Origin: Paenibacillus sp. DMB5
Lineage (GTDB): Bacteria; Bacillota; Bacilli; Paenibacillales; Paenibacillaceae
DNA: 64,000 nt
Assembly (NCBI RefSeq): GCF_001517085.1
Contig: NZ_LRAC01000087.1
Location: forward strand, 62,001-126,000
Reading direction: 5' to 3'
Both the position numbers and the translations under genes were made by a program. Of this stretch, positions 9,054 through 17,389 are shown in pieces; within the stretch, counting starts at the first letter, position 1, and each line of letters begins with the position of its first letter. The notes beneath the pieces were generated by a model. That model saw only the letters and a list, made by a program, of their open reading frames with translations. It made no database searches and had not been told where the DNA came from.

Positions 9054-9082
9054 ATTATATACCGAACAAATGTTCCTGTCAA
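9054..9082 (-). promoter_or_regulatory. Consensus promoter with LexA (SOS) box
   Basis: On the minus strand TTGACA (9082-9077) and TATAAT (9059-9054) are both perfect and separated by 17 bp. The spacer contains CGAACAAATGTTCC (9063-9076 on the plus strand), which fits the Gram-positive LexA box CGAACRNRYGTTYC at every position. The radical-SAM start codon follows about 25 bp downstream. DNA-damage induction is the direct prediction. Confidence 0.88.
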
Positions 9083-9107
9083 AATTCAGATAGCAAATTA
9101 TGCCCAG

Positions 9108-9152
9108 CCAAAAGAAGGCAGCAGTCCCCCCAAAGGAGAACTGCTGCCTTCT
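9108..9152 (-). terminator. Terminator after the FAD oxidoreductase gene
   Basis: A 13-bp perfect stem (AGAAGGCAGCAGT and its complement) is followed on the minus strand by a short T-rich tract. It closes the 9-18 kb transport locus. Confidence 0.8.
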
Positions 9153-9188
9153 GATATCTTCGGACATACCGGATATTCAGCCAGACAA

Positions 9189-11444
9189 TCAGCCGTACAC
9201 GCGTACTTCAATAATCTCTGCAAACGGAGACCCGTTAGTAGCTGTCACTGTTATCCTGATGGCCCGGGTTTCAAGCGCAGCCTCGAGCAAATGAATCCGC
9301 TTGCGCTTCCTGTTATCGAGCTCACTAAGTATACTCGCCCAGTTCCCTCCATCGTCCATATACTCAAGCCGGTAGCTTCGTACCAGCTCAGGAATCACCT
9401 CGAATGGAGTGCGGTGATGATGCAGATTGATCAGATCCTCCTGGACATCATCATTAAAAATAAGCTGAATCTCGCGGATCTTCTGCTTCCCGGTCCACTC
9501 CAGGGCCAGCCATGGCTCCGCGTCCTGCTCAAGGGCTTGCGAGAGCCAGAGATGCGGGCCGCCATACGGCCTGCGGAATCCGTCTATAACATGACCGGGC
9601 ATGTAGGCGCTTGTAGAGAATGAAGTGCGCAGGCAGAAGACTTTACGGTTCAGACGCTTGGTGCTCCACTCGACAACAGGCTGGCTGCTGTCGTGATCCT
9701 CCAGATTGGCGGAGACTGCTGGCGCCGCCCCCCGCTCCAGGGCAAGCATTCCGCTCAGCGGGCGATCTGCTAAATACAGCTTGATCGAAGGATTACGCCG
9801 CACGATGATAAAGGCGTTCTGGGCTTGCGCGGGAGCCCAGTCCACCGGGACAGGCACCCATTGCCTGCCGCCGGCTTCGACTGAAACGGTGGTCTCGTAT
9901 TCCAGCGCAGCCGGCACGTAATTCTCGGCCCGGCCGGTGCTCCAGATCTCCACCTTCAGCTCCGTGTGCTGCGCCGCATCCAGCAGCCACTCGATCGTAC
10001 CGCTGATTTCCGGATCTGCAGGGAGCAGCACGGCAATGTCACGGTCCAGCTCGTACCCTTCCCCGGCCGCTTCCACAGCGATCCGGGATAGGTATGAGGA
10101 GGCGCTAACCTTAGCCTGACGGGCCAGATCGGCAGCATCGGTATTGGCCACGCCGAGAACAGAGGCATCCTGCTTCAGGAGCGTCTGCTGCAGCAGCGGC
10201 GTGTGCTCCCGTGACAGCTCACGGGGAGTGATGCCCTGCTCTGCGCAGAGGGCGGCAGCTGTTCCCGCAGCCTCACCCATGATGGCGCAGGTCGCCATGA
10301 CTCTTGTAGTCCCGAAGGCCACATGGGTCGCGCTGATATTCCGCCCGGCAAAGAGCAGATTGGACACGTTGGCCGAGTACAGGCTGCGGTAAGGTATGTG
10401 GTAATTGCCGTCGGCATGCATATGCTTTGACCCGCTGGCCTCAGCATACATACCCTGCGGCGGATGCAGATCAATGGACCAGCCGCCGAAGGCAACCCGG
10501 TCAGCGAACGGCTCCTGGCTGATAATATCGTTCTGGTTCAGCGTGTAATCACCGATAAATCGGCGGTATTCACGCTTGCCCGGCTGGGAGCCGACCCATT
10601 CCAGCGTCATGCTGTCCGCATCAAACTTTCCGGAATTTTTAATATAATCCCAGATTCCATAGATGACCGCCCAGAGCTCATCACGGATTCGTTCATTGTC
10701 ATGCACGATATCCAGTTCTCCGCCCCACTCAATCCACCAGTAATGGCAGCCGGAATCGCCGCTGCGGATCACCCGCTTCAGCGGAATGCTGGTCTGCGAG
10801 ATATCCTTGGCGAAGGAAGGCGGGATGAATCTGACAGGATGACCGGCATCTTTAGTATAAAAGAGCAGCGTGCTGCCGAGTGTAACATCGTCGGCGATCT
10901 CAGGCGCCCATTCTTCGTTATACTCATGCCGCGCTTCCCGGCCGATCCGGAATTTGGCTCCGGCCAGGAAGCCGATCAGACCGTCTCCGGTACAATCAAG
11001 ATAGACCGGGCTTTCAAAGACGATTCTGCGCTCGGAGCCCATCATCCAGCCGGTAACCGATGTGATCTGACGGGCATCCTCTTCGCCGGAGGCATCGACC
11101 TCATGCACATCGGTATTCAGATACAGTGTGATGTTCGGCTCGGCAAGAACAGTCTCAAGAATAACCAGATCCCATAAATAAGGATTGCCATCCGGATTGC
11201 GGTACTGGTTCTCCACGAACAGCTCGCCCATAATCCCGGTCTCCCGGGCATAGCGGTTCGTACCGTGGGCGGTTGCGCCGCACACCCATACGCGCACCTC
11301 GCTGCTGGAGTTGCCGCCCAGTACCGGGCGGTTCTGGACCAGCGCCACCTTCCTTCCTAAACGTGCGGCTGCAACCGCAGCGCATACCCCGGCCAGTCCC
11401 CCGCCGACGACAGTAACATCACTTTTTACATGCTCCATTTTCAT
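9189..11444 (-). CDS. FAD-dependent oxidoreductase with C-terminal galactose-binding-like domain
   Basis: The 751-residue protein has an N-terminal Rossmann FAD motif (VVGGGLAGVCAAVAAARLGRK, about residues 10-31) and the fold of the FAD_oxidored (PF12831) family. A beta-rich middle region (about 430-590) follows. The last ~150 residues resemble an F5/8-type (discoidin) sugar-binding domain: VIDGFRRPYGGPHLWLS, then the W-L-A-L-E-W and Y-R-L-E-Y strands. No signal peptide is seen, so it acts in the cytoplasm. AGGAG lies about 11 nt upstream of the ATG. It is the last gene of the locus behind two sugar permeases, so it may oxidise an imported sugar or oligosaccharide. The substrate is unknown. 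Confidence 0.82.
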   Translation of the reverse strand: MKMEHVKSDVTVVGGGLAGVCAAVAAARLGRKVALVQNRPVLGGNSSSEVRVWVCGATAHGTNRYARETGIMGELFVENQYRNPDGNPYLWDLVILETVLAEPNITLYLNTDVHEVDASGEEDARQITSVTGWMMGSERRIVFESPVYLDCTGDGLIGFLAGAKFRIGREARHEYNEEWAPEIADDVTLGSTLLFYTKDAGHPVRFIPPSFAKDISQTSIPLKRVIRSGDSGCHYWWIEWGGELDIVHDNERIRDELWAVIYGIWDYIKNSGKFDADSMTLEWVGSQPGKREYRRFIGDYTLNQNDIISQEPFADRVAFGGWSIDLHPPQGMYAEASGSKHMHADGNYHIPYRSLYSANVSNLLFAGRNISATHVAFGTTRVMATCAIMGEAAGTAAALCAEQGITPRELSREHTPLLQQTLLKQDASVLGVANTDAADLARQAKVSASSYLSRIAVEAAGEGYELDRDIAVLLPADPEISGTIEWLLDAAQHTELKVEIWSTGRAENYVPAALEYETTVSVEAGGRQWVPVPVDWAPAQAQNAFIIVRRNPSIKLYLADRPLSGMLALERGAAPAVSANLEDHDSSQPVVEWSTKRLNRKVFCLRTSFSTSAYMPGHVIDGFRRPYGGPHLWLSQALEQDAEPWLALEWTGKQKIREIQLIFNDDVQEDLINLHHHRTPFEVIPELVRSYRLEYMDDGGNWASILSELDNRKRKRIHLLEAALETRAIRITVTATNGSPFAEIIEVRVYG

Positions 11445-11475
11445 AAAGCTTCATTACTCCTTTCATCCGTAGGGG

Positions 11476-12303
11476 TCAGCCCTTCACGGCAGAGCTGGCG
11501 ACACCTTCAATGATATATTTCTGGCCGATCAGGAATACGGCAATCATCGGGATAATGCCGGCGGTCGCAGCCGCCATCATGCCGTTATAGTCCACGGTAT
11601 TCTCAAGAATGAAATTCTGCAGGCCAAGCGGCACGGTGAACAGATCATGGTCGATCAGAAAAACCAGCGCATTCTCATAATCATTCCAGTGCCAGGAGAA
11701 GTCGATGATCGCCAGCGTTGCCAGCGACGGCTTAGCCATCGGCAGGATAATGCGCGTGAAGATGCGGAAATGCCCTGCCCCGTCGATAAACGCCGCCTCC
11801 GAAATTTCATGGGGCACCGAGAGGAAAAACTGCCGCATCATGAATACTCCGAAGATTGTGAACATTCCGGGCAGAATCAGCGCCCAATGCGTATTGTAGA
11901 TGCCGGCCCAGTCAAACATGATGAATTTGGGCACGAACAGCACCTGCGGCGGAATCATCATCATGGACAGGTAGATCATAAACATTGTGTTCCGGCCCTT
12001 GAATTCAATCCGGGCAAAGCCGTAGGCGGCCAGGGCGGACAGGCAGACTGCGCCTGCCGTACTCAGCACAGCTACTTTAAGTGAGTTCAGATAATACAGC
12101 ACAAAGCTGTTTTCCCCCGTCCAGACCTTTACATGATGGCTCCAGTTAAAATGGCCTGGAATCCACTGCACCGGATACTCAAAGACCTCAGCCGGTGTTT
12201 TGAAGGAGGTGCTGATCATCCAGATAAAGGGGACAATCATCACGATGCTGAAAAACAGCATGATCAGTGTGGCAATGCTTTTGTTAACGGCGGCTTTGTT
12301 CAA
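11476..12303 (-). CDS. Carbohydrate ABC transporter permease, MalG type
   Basis: A 275-residue inner-membrane permease of the CUT1 class with six predicted helices. The EAA loop that contacts the ATPase is visible as 'EAAFIDGAGHFRIFTRIILP'. The C-terminus ends in the usual IIEGVASSAVKG-like sequence. It follows the MalF-type permease by 13 bp and precedes the FAD oxidoreductase by 31 bp. No ATPase gene is present; a shared MsmX-type ATPase elsewhere is expected from related species. Confidence 0.93.
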   Translation of the reverse strand: MNKAAVNKSIATLIMLFFSIVMIVPFIWMISTSFKTPAEVFEYPVQWIPGHFNWSHHVKVWTGENSFVLYYLNSLKVAVLSTAGAVCLSALAAYGFARIEFKGRNTMFMIYLSMMMIPPQVLFVPKFIMFDWAGIYNTHWALILPGMFTIFGVFMMRQFFLSVPHEISEAAFIDGAGHFRIFTRIILPMAKPSLATLAIIDFSWHWNDYENALVFLIDHDLFTVPLGLQNFILENTVDYNGMMAAATAGIIPMIAVFLIGQKYIIEGVASSAVKG

Positions 12304-12316
12304 TGTTCTCAGCTCC

Positions 12317-13198
12317 TTAGTAGTGAACCCAGCGTTTCTGGCCCAGCCATTGAATGACAGTGAAGATCATAATAATCAGGAACAGGGCCCAGGAGATTGC
12401 GGACGCATAGCCCATCTCGTAATAGCGGAAGGCATTCTGATAAATGAACAGCGACAATACTGTTGTACTGTTGCCCGGCCCTCCCTGGGTGATCGCCTGA
12501 ATGATACCGAACTGCTTGATGGACATAATGAGTCCGGTAATCAGCAGCAGGAAGGTCGTCGGACTGACCAGCGGCCACAGAATGCTGCGGACCGTCTGCC
12601 AGGTGCGTGCCCCGTCAATCCGGGCGGCTTCCAGCAGCTCCGAGGATACCTCCTGCAGCGCAGCGAGATAGATGATCATGTTATAGCCGAGCATGAACCA
12701 GACCCAGATGATATCAATGGCATAGATTGAGGACTCCATGGTGGACAGCCAGCCGGGCGGGTTCGCAATACCGACAGAGCGCAGGATGCCGTTAATCGGC
12801 CCGTTGTTGGGCTGGAACAGCAGCATCCAGACGAATGCTACAGCGACCCCGCTTGTGATATAAGGCATGAAATAGAGGGCGCGGAGCAGCTTTTTTAGAT
12901 ACACCGAACGGTTCAGGACAACGGCGACAATGAAAGCAAGCCCAATGGAAATCGGCACAGAGAGCAGGAACAGCAGCGTGTTCTTGATCGCCGTATAGAA
13001 GATTTCATCACCCAGCATTCTCTGAATATTGGCGAGTCCGATAAACCGGGTGTCCGGACTCATAAATTTGTAATCGGTGAACATCAGATAGAACGAATAG
13101 ACAGCAGGTATGATAAAAAACAGAATCACGCCAACCATATTCGGCCCGATAAACAGATAGCCCAGAAACGACTGTCTTTTCATCCAGGATGCCTTCAC
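12317..13198 (-). CDS. Carbohydrate ABC transporter permease, MalF type
   Basis: A 293-residue permease with six hydrophobic segments and an EAA loop (LEAARIDGARTWQTVRSILWP). It is the partner of the MalG-type permease immediately downstream. The binding lipoprotein of the system is probably the one encoded at 17390-18724, separated from the permeases by the esterase and the two-component genes. The upstream gap (13199-13415) carries an AAGGAACAAAACCAA motif that recurs before the lipoprotein gene and may bind the local response regulator. Confidence 0.93.
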   Translation of the reverse strand: MKASWMKRQSFLGYLFIGPNMVGVILFFIIPAVYSFYLMFTDYKFMSPDTRFIGLANIQRMLGDEIFYTAIKNTLLFLLSVPISIGLAFIVAVVLNRSVYLKKLLRALYFMPYITSGVAVAFVWMLLFQPNNGPINGILRSVGIANPPGWLSTMESSIYAIDIIWVWFMLGYNMIIYLAALQEVSSELLEAARIDGARTWQTVRSILWPLVSPTTFLLLITGLIMSIKQFGIIQAITQGGPGNSTTVLSLFIYQNAFRYYEMGYASAISWALFLIIMIFTVIQWLGQKRWVHY

Positions 13199-13263
13199 AA
13201 TAGCCCCACTCCTTCGAGTCTTTTATTTGCACCTCAAGCATAACAAGCAGCGGGGGAACCATT

Positions 13264-13346
13264 AAGGAACAAAACCAACGAGTTCATGCTACAGAAATAT
13301 ACATTTCACCGGGGGAAGAGGCGGGGATTCCTTAGTTTTGTTCTAT
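13264..13346. promoter_or_regulatory. Candidate response-regulator sites upstream of the permease operon
   Basis: AAGGAACAAAACCAA (13264-13278) and a diverged inverted copy (13332-13346, 12 of 15 matching) flank the region before the permease genes. A 14/15 identical copy lies at 18799-18813 before the binding-protein gene. The shared placement suggests control by the YesN-type regulator encoded between them. Confidence 0.4.
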
Positions 13347-13347
13347 A

Positions 13348-13391
13348 CAAAAAAGAAATGCCCCAACGGCCGCGGCGGCCTGTGGGACATT
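13348..13391 (-). terminator. Terminator after the response regulator gene
   Basis: A long GC-rich stem (AATGTCCCA pairing with TGGGGCATT, plus GGCC/GGCC inside) is followed on the minus strand by CTTTTTTG. Confidence 0.8.
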
Positions 13392-13415
13392 CCCTTCAAA
13401 CGGTAAAATATTCAG

Positions 13416-14210
13416 TTATATGCTGAGCGGCTGCGGCTTCTCCTTGTTACTCTGCCTGTATTGGCTGGGGGTTTGGGCCGTCAGGCGCTTGAAGATTTTG
13501 ATGAAATAATTGTCGTTCACGAACCCGACCCGGTTTCCAATCTCATAGACAGGCAGGTCGGAGTGGATCAGATATTCGATAGCCTGAGTTACGCGGACCT
13601 GATGCAGGTAATGGATCAGCGTCTGCCCGGTCTTCTTTTTGAAGAGCGTGCTGACATAATTCTCGGCCATCATGACATACTGCGACATCGATTTAACGGT
13701 AATGTCCTGGCTGTAATGGGCATGCAGATACTGCAGAATCTTTTGAATTTCCGGATGGGTGGTCAGCTCTTCGTGAGCTGGCACCTGTTCTACGGCTGTT
13801 GATGCATGGCTCCGGCGGGCAGCCTCATCATGCTTCACCAGCTCCTGGCTGATCTTCTGCAGCGTCTCGCGCAGCGAGTTGACGCTCATCGACAGCTTGA
13901 GGATATAATTGGAGGCGCCGTATTCCATCGCCTGGCGGACATACTCGAATTCATTCATGCAGGTCAGCATTACAAAACGTGAGGTGAAGCCCTCTTCCCG
14001 GGCTCTTCTAAGCAGCTCGACACCGTCCATCTCCGGCATAATAATGTCGCTGATGACCAGATCAGGCACCTCTCGCCGGATCATGTCCAGCGCCTCTGCG
14101 CCGTTGCCCGCTTCTCCGCTCACGGTGAAGCCGAGCTCCTCCCAGGCGATGATCTCCCGTACAGACTCCCGCACGAACACCTCATCCTCAACAAGCAATA
14201 CTTTCCACAT
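13416..14210 (-). CDS. Response regulator, AraC type (YesN-like)
   Basis: A 264-residue cytoplasmic regulator. The receiver domain occupies residues 1-120, with the acidic pair E8-D9 and phospho-acceptor D55 in VISDIIMPEMDG. Two AraC-type helix-turn-helix motifs lie at about 165-260. The ATG at 14210 is preferred because GGGGAGG lies 9 nt upstream; an upstream in-frame start would extend into the kinase gene. It is encoded 31 bp after its cognate histidine kinase. It probably controls the surrounding transport genes. Confidence 0.93.
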   Translation of the reverse strand: MWKVLLVEDEVFVRESVREIIAWEELGFTVSGEAGNGAEALDMIRREVPDLVISDIIMPEMDGVELLRRAREEGFTSRFVMLTCMNEFEYVRQAMEYGASNYILKLSMSVNSLRETLQKISQELVKHDEAARRSHASTAVEQVPAHEELTTHPEIQKILQYLHAHYSQDITVKSMSQYVMMAENYVSTLFKKKTGQTLIHYLHQVRVTQAIEYLIHSDLPVYEIGNRVGFVNDNYFIKIFKRLTAQTPSQYRQSNKEKPQPLSI

Positions 14211-14241
14211 CCTTGATAACCTCCCCTGATGGTAGTGGGTG

Positions 14242-16014
14242 CTAAACCGGCTGTCTATGCTCATATGGGGTAGACAACAGAAACGGAATGGTGAACCGGA
14301 CAATCACGCCTGCGGGGGAGGAGAGGACCTCAAGCGTACCTTCTTCCCGGAACAGCAGCCGCAGCCGGTCTCTTATATTGCTTAATCCGATGCCCGGCCG
14401 TTTGCGCGGCTGCCTGTTCACCGCGGCCTGCTCCATGCCGACACCGTTGTCCCTGATCTCCACAATCAGCCGGTGTCCTTCGCGGCTTATGAAGATCCCG
14501 ATTAACCCGCTGCCAGGCAGCGCGGTAATTCCGTGGACAATGGCATTCTCCACCAGCGGCTGGAGGCTCAGCTTGGGTACAAGCGCAAACAGAATATCGT
14601 CGTCATACGCATAAGTGACCTCGAATTTGTGACGGTACCTGAACTGCTGGATATGCACATAGGCCTGCACCAGCTCGATTTCGTCTTTTAGATGAATCAG
14701 ATCATTGTCGGTGTTCAGACTGGCCTCCAGCAGCCTGCCGAGGGAAAGGGTCATGTTCGTGATCTCTTCATTGTTTTCACGGATTGCCATCCATTTGATC
14801 GTATTCAGCGTGTTGAGCAGAAAGTGCGGGTTCGTCTGGGCCAGCAGCATCTGAAAATGCACCGCCTCCTTCTGGCGCTCCTCCGCTTTGAGCTTCTGTA
14901 TCAGAAGATGGGTATCGTCCAGCATGGTGTTGAAGGTCCGGGTCAGATCAAGAATTTCACCGCTGAATTTATGCTCCGGCAGGCGGATCTTCAGGTTTTT
15001 GTGTACTGCCGCCTTCATCTTGTTCTGCAGATGGGACAAGGGCCGGGTAATAGTAGTGGAGATCACAAAGGTCATCATCAGAAAAATACCCATCAGCGCA
15101 AAAAACGTAATAAAATACTGCTGCTTCAGCCCCTCAATCTCAACAAACAGTACCGATAAGGGAATACGGTTGACGATATACCAGTCCAGAGATTCTACAT
15201 AAATATAATTAATGAGCGAATTAGAGGATTTGTCGATAAAATACTGCTGCCCGGGATGTCCGGCAATTCCTGCCCTGACCTCCTCCGGAAGCTCGCTGTC
15301 GGGATCAGACTGGGAAATATTCTCTCCTGAGCGGGTAATCAGGAAATACTGCTGCTGCAGATCGGACTGCTTATGAATGGAGCGGAGCCAATAGGAATAG
15401 TCAATGCTGATGCGTGCCATTCCGTAGGCTGTATTCTGCGTATCCTCCAGATAGGCATACAGGGACAGCAGATATGCGCTGGTAGAGATGTCCCTAAGTA
15501 CATAATTGCTGTCATTCGGTACCCAGCGGTATGAGCTGTTATTCATTAGCATCCGGTCGAATCCGGAATTGCTGCGGAGCTCACTATAGACAAGCGGTTT
15601 TTTAGGCGGATAAGAGGTGTATGCGCTTTCAGTTAAATCCAGAATCATAAAATAAACCGAAGGATTATACAGGAAAAAGCTGTTGTTCAGATTCTTGAAA
15701 ATATTCTCCATCAGCCGTTTATTCTCCAGCTCATTGCGCTGCTCCGGATGAAGCAGCACCGATCTCACGGTATCATCCTGCTGCAGAAAAATCAGAGTTT
15801 TGAAGGCGATGCTGATCTGATCCTCCAGCGTACGGTACATCTGCTCCAGCTGGTAGTGGCTCTGCTGGCTGATTTTTTTCTGGACCAGCGTTTCGATACG
15901 CTGGTAATTATACAGGTTGAGGGCACAGAAGGGCAGAAGAATCAGGCATACAAAGGCGGTAAACAGACGGTACTTCAATTTCTGCGGAACCAGATAGCGG
16001 ATTAGCATAAGCAC
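14242..16014 (-). CDS. Sensor histidine kinase (YesM-like)
   Basis: A ~590-residue membrane kinase. An N-terminal helix (about 10-35), a large extracellular sensing region to about 285, a second helix (about 290-315) and a HAMP linker are visible. The His_kinase box contains the phospho-acceptor in NPHFLLNTLN, and the ATPase domain has DNGVGM and the G-x-G-L-S-N box. The start is GTG at 16014, with GGGGAGGG 7 nt upstream; ATG at 16008 is an alternative. It forms a pair with the following AraC-type response regulator and probably senses an extracellular sugar or the loaded binding protein. Confidence 0.92.
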   Translation of the reverse strand: MLMLIRYLVPQKLKYRLFTAFVCLILLPFCALNLYNYQRIETLVQKKISQQSHYQLEQMYRTLEDQISIAFKTLIFLQQDDTVRSVLLHPEQRNELENKRLMENIFKNLNNSFFLYNPSVYFMILDLTESAYTSYPPKKPLVYSELRSNSGFDRMLMNNSSYRWVPNDSNYVLRDISTSAYLLSLYAYLEDTQNTAYGMARISIDYSYWLRSIHKQSDLQQQYFLITRSGENISQSDPDSELPEEVRAGIAGHPGQQYFIDKSSNSLINYIYVESLDWYIVNRIPLSVLFVEIEGLKQQYFITFFALMGIFLMMTFVISTTITRPLSHLQNKMKAAVHKNLKIRLPEHKFSGEILDLTRTFNTMLDDTHLLIQKLKAEERQKEAVHFQMLLAQTNPHFLLNTLNTIKWMAIRENNEEITNMTLSLGRLLEASLNTDNDLIHLKDEIELVQAYVHIQQFRYRHKFEVTYAYDDDILFALVPKLSLQPLVENAIVHGITALPGSGLIGIFISREGHRLIVEIRDNGVGMEQAAVNRQPRKRPGIGLSNIRDRLRLLFREEGTLEVLSSPAGVIVRFTIPFLLSTPYEHRQPV

Positions 16015-16042
16015 CCGGATGCCCTCCCCGAACACTGTTGAT

Positions 16043-16056
16043 AGTAAGCGCTTTAA
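16043..16056. promoter_or_regulatory. cre-like site upstream of the histidine kinase gene
   Basis: AGTAAGCGCTTTAA matches 12 of 14 positions of the CcpA consensus and lies about 30 bp before the kinase start. Catabolite control of the two-component system is plausible. Confidence 0.4.
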
Positions 16057-16194
16057 TTATAACCTTTGCTTTAGATTATAGCATATCCGCAAGTCCGTAT
16101 ACGGCTCCGCCGGAATTGCAGGGTTTTGTTGCAGAAATGCGCGGTCCCGCCCGGAAAAAGCATAGATTTGTTCTATCGCAGGCAGTTGACAGCG

Positions 16195-16224
16195 TAAAAA
16201 TAGAGCGGGCAGGGCCCGCTCTAT
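16195..16224 (-). terminator. Terminator after the SGNH hydrolase gene
   Basis: A perfect 11-bp stem (ATAGAGCGGGC and its complement, 3-nt loop) is followed on the minus strand by TTTTTACGC. The two-component genes downstream therefore probably have their own promoter. Confidence 0.85.
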
Positions 16225-16243
16225 CCTCTCTAACGCTCTGCAG

Positions 16244-17287
16244 CTAGTTGTTTCCGTGCCCGTGATCAGCTAACAGGGGGCGCATGAAGGCGGCCAGCCG
16301 TTCACCGATCTGAATCATGCCGTGATTAGCCGGATGCAGCAGGTCGTGCGACAAGCCCCGCCAGTCATCGAGCAGCTCCCGGCCGTCTATATAATGGACA
16401 TTCGGAAAGCCGGATTCGTTTGCCGCTTCCTCCAGTGCTTGCCTGTATTCATGGCTTGCTGCCTGCACCTCACGATCCGGCCAGGACCAGCCGAGGTCGG
16501 CGAAGCTAGGGAACAGGCTGATGCAGACGAGCGGTTTATCCGGCCGGGCAGAGGCGATGGTCCGGAGCATGGACCCCGCCTTGGCGGCGAATGCTCCGGC
16601 GGGAACACCCTGATTAAGCATATTGATGGACAGGCATAACGAAGCGATATCCCAGTCGCTGCGGGCTGCAATGTGGCCGGCAATGGCCTGCTCGCAATAG
16701 GCGGTGCCGGGCATTCCGAGATTCAGCACATCCAGTCCCAGCCTCCAGGCGGCCTGGCTGGTATAGGAGAGGTCCGGGGAGGAAGAGGAGATGCCGAAGG
16801 TAATGGAGGTACCGTAAGCCAAATACCGGCCCTGCGGCTTCTCATGCTTCAGCGGAAGTCGGGGGCAATCCAGGTCTGCCTCCACCAGATGCACCTCATG
16901 CCCCTGGACTACTATCCGCCAGACGGGGCCGAAAACGCTTCTAGGAACCTGTCCGCTCCAGGGCGCAGCGAACTGGAACATCGGCTCCGGCCGGGTAATG
17001 CAGATTCTCTGGGGCGTTTCGTGAATCTCATAATCCTCCATCCAATAGTCCCCGTAGAACACCTGGACTTTGCTTGGGCCGCCGTAGCTGGCCAGGGTGA
17101 CAGAGTCCCTGTCTCCCTCTGAGGCGAAACGGAGCTCGATAGCGGCAGCCCGGCGGATCTGGGCCTGCCCCTTCTCCGTCAGGCCGGTCCGGACCGTTTC
17201 CGGCACGCGCTGCAGCAGCAGGCCAGGCCGGCCTGCTACGCTTACCAGCTCCTCTACATTGTGCAGCTCGATCTGGCCGTAAATCAT
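16244..17287 (-). CDS. SGNH/GDSL-type hydrolase with N-terminal beta domain
   Basis: A 347-residue cytoplasmic esterase. An N-terminal beta-rich region (about 1-145) precedes an SGNH domain with block I as YGTSITFG (nucleophile Ser), block III around 'SLCLSINMLNQG' and the Asp-His dyad in DLLHPANHG. Enzymes of this kind remove acetyl groups from sugars, and the two-domain layout recalls carbohydrate esterase families. It lies between the binding lipoprotein and the sensor kinase, so deacetylation of an imported oligosaccharide is a reasonable guess. No signal peptide is seen. Confidence 0.82.
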   Translation of the reverse strand: MIYGQIELHNVEELVSVAGRPGLLLQRVPETVRTGLTEKGQAQIRRAAAIELRFASEGDRDSVTLASYGGPSKVQVFYGDYWMEDYEIHETPQRICITRPEPMFQFAAPWSGQVPRSVFGPVWRIVVQGHEVHLVEADLDCPRLPLKHEKPQGRYLAYGTSITFGISSSSPDLSYTSQAAWRLGLDVLNLGMPGTAYCEQAIAGHIAARSDWDIASLCLSINMLNQGVPAGAFAAKAGSMLRTIASARPDKPLVCISLFPSFADLGWSWPDREVQAASHEYRQALEEAANESGFPNVHYIDGRELLDDWRGLSHDLLHPANHGMIQIGERLAAFMRPLLADHGHGNN

Positions 17288-17330
17288 TTCATTCCTCCTT
17301 GGGCTGTCTGAACAGCTCTTCCTGGCAGCA

Positions 17331-17370
17331 AAAAGAGGAGGACTGCAGCTTTCATGGCAATCCTCCTCTT
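17331..17370 (-). terminator. Hairpin terminator or attenuator after the binding-protein gene
   Basis: AAGAGGAGGA pairs with TCCTCCTCTT, followed on the minus strand by TTTTTGC. It sits between the lipoprotein and esterase genes and probably lowers expression of the latter relative to the binding protein. Confidence 0.8.
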
Positions 17371-17389
17371 CCCGTCTGAGGAAAGTCCT

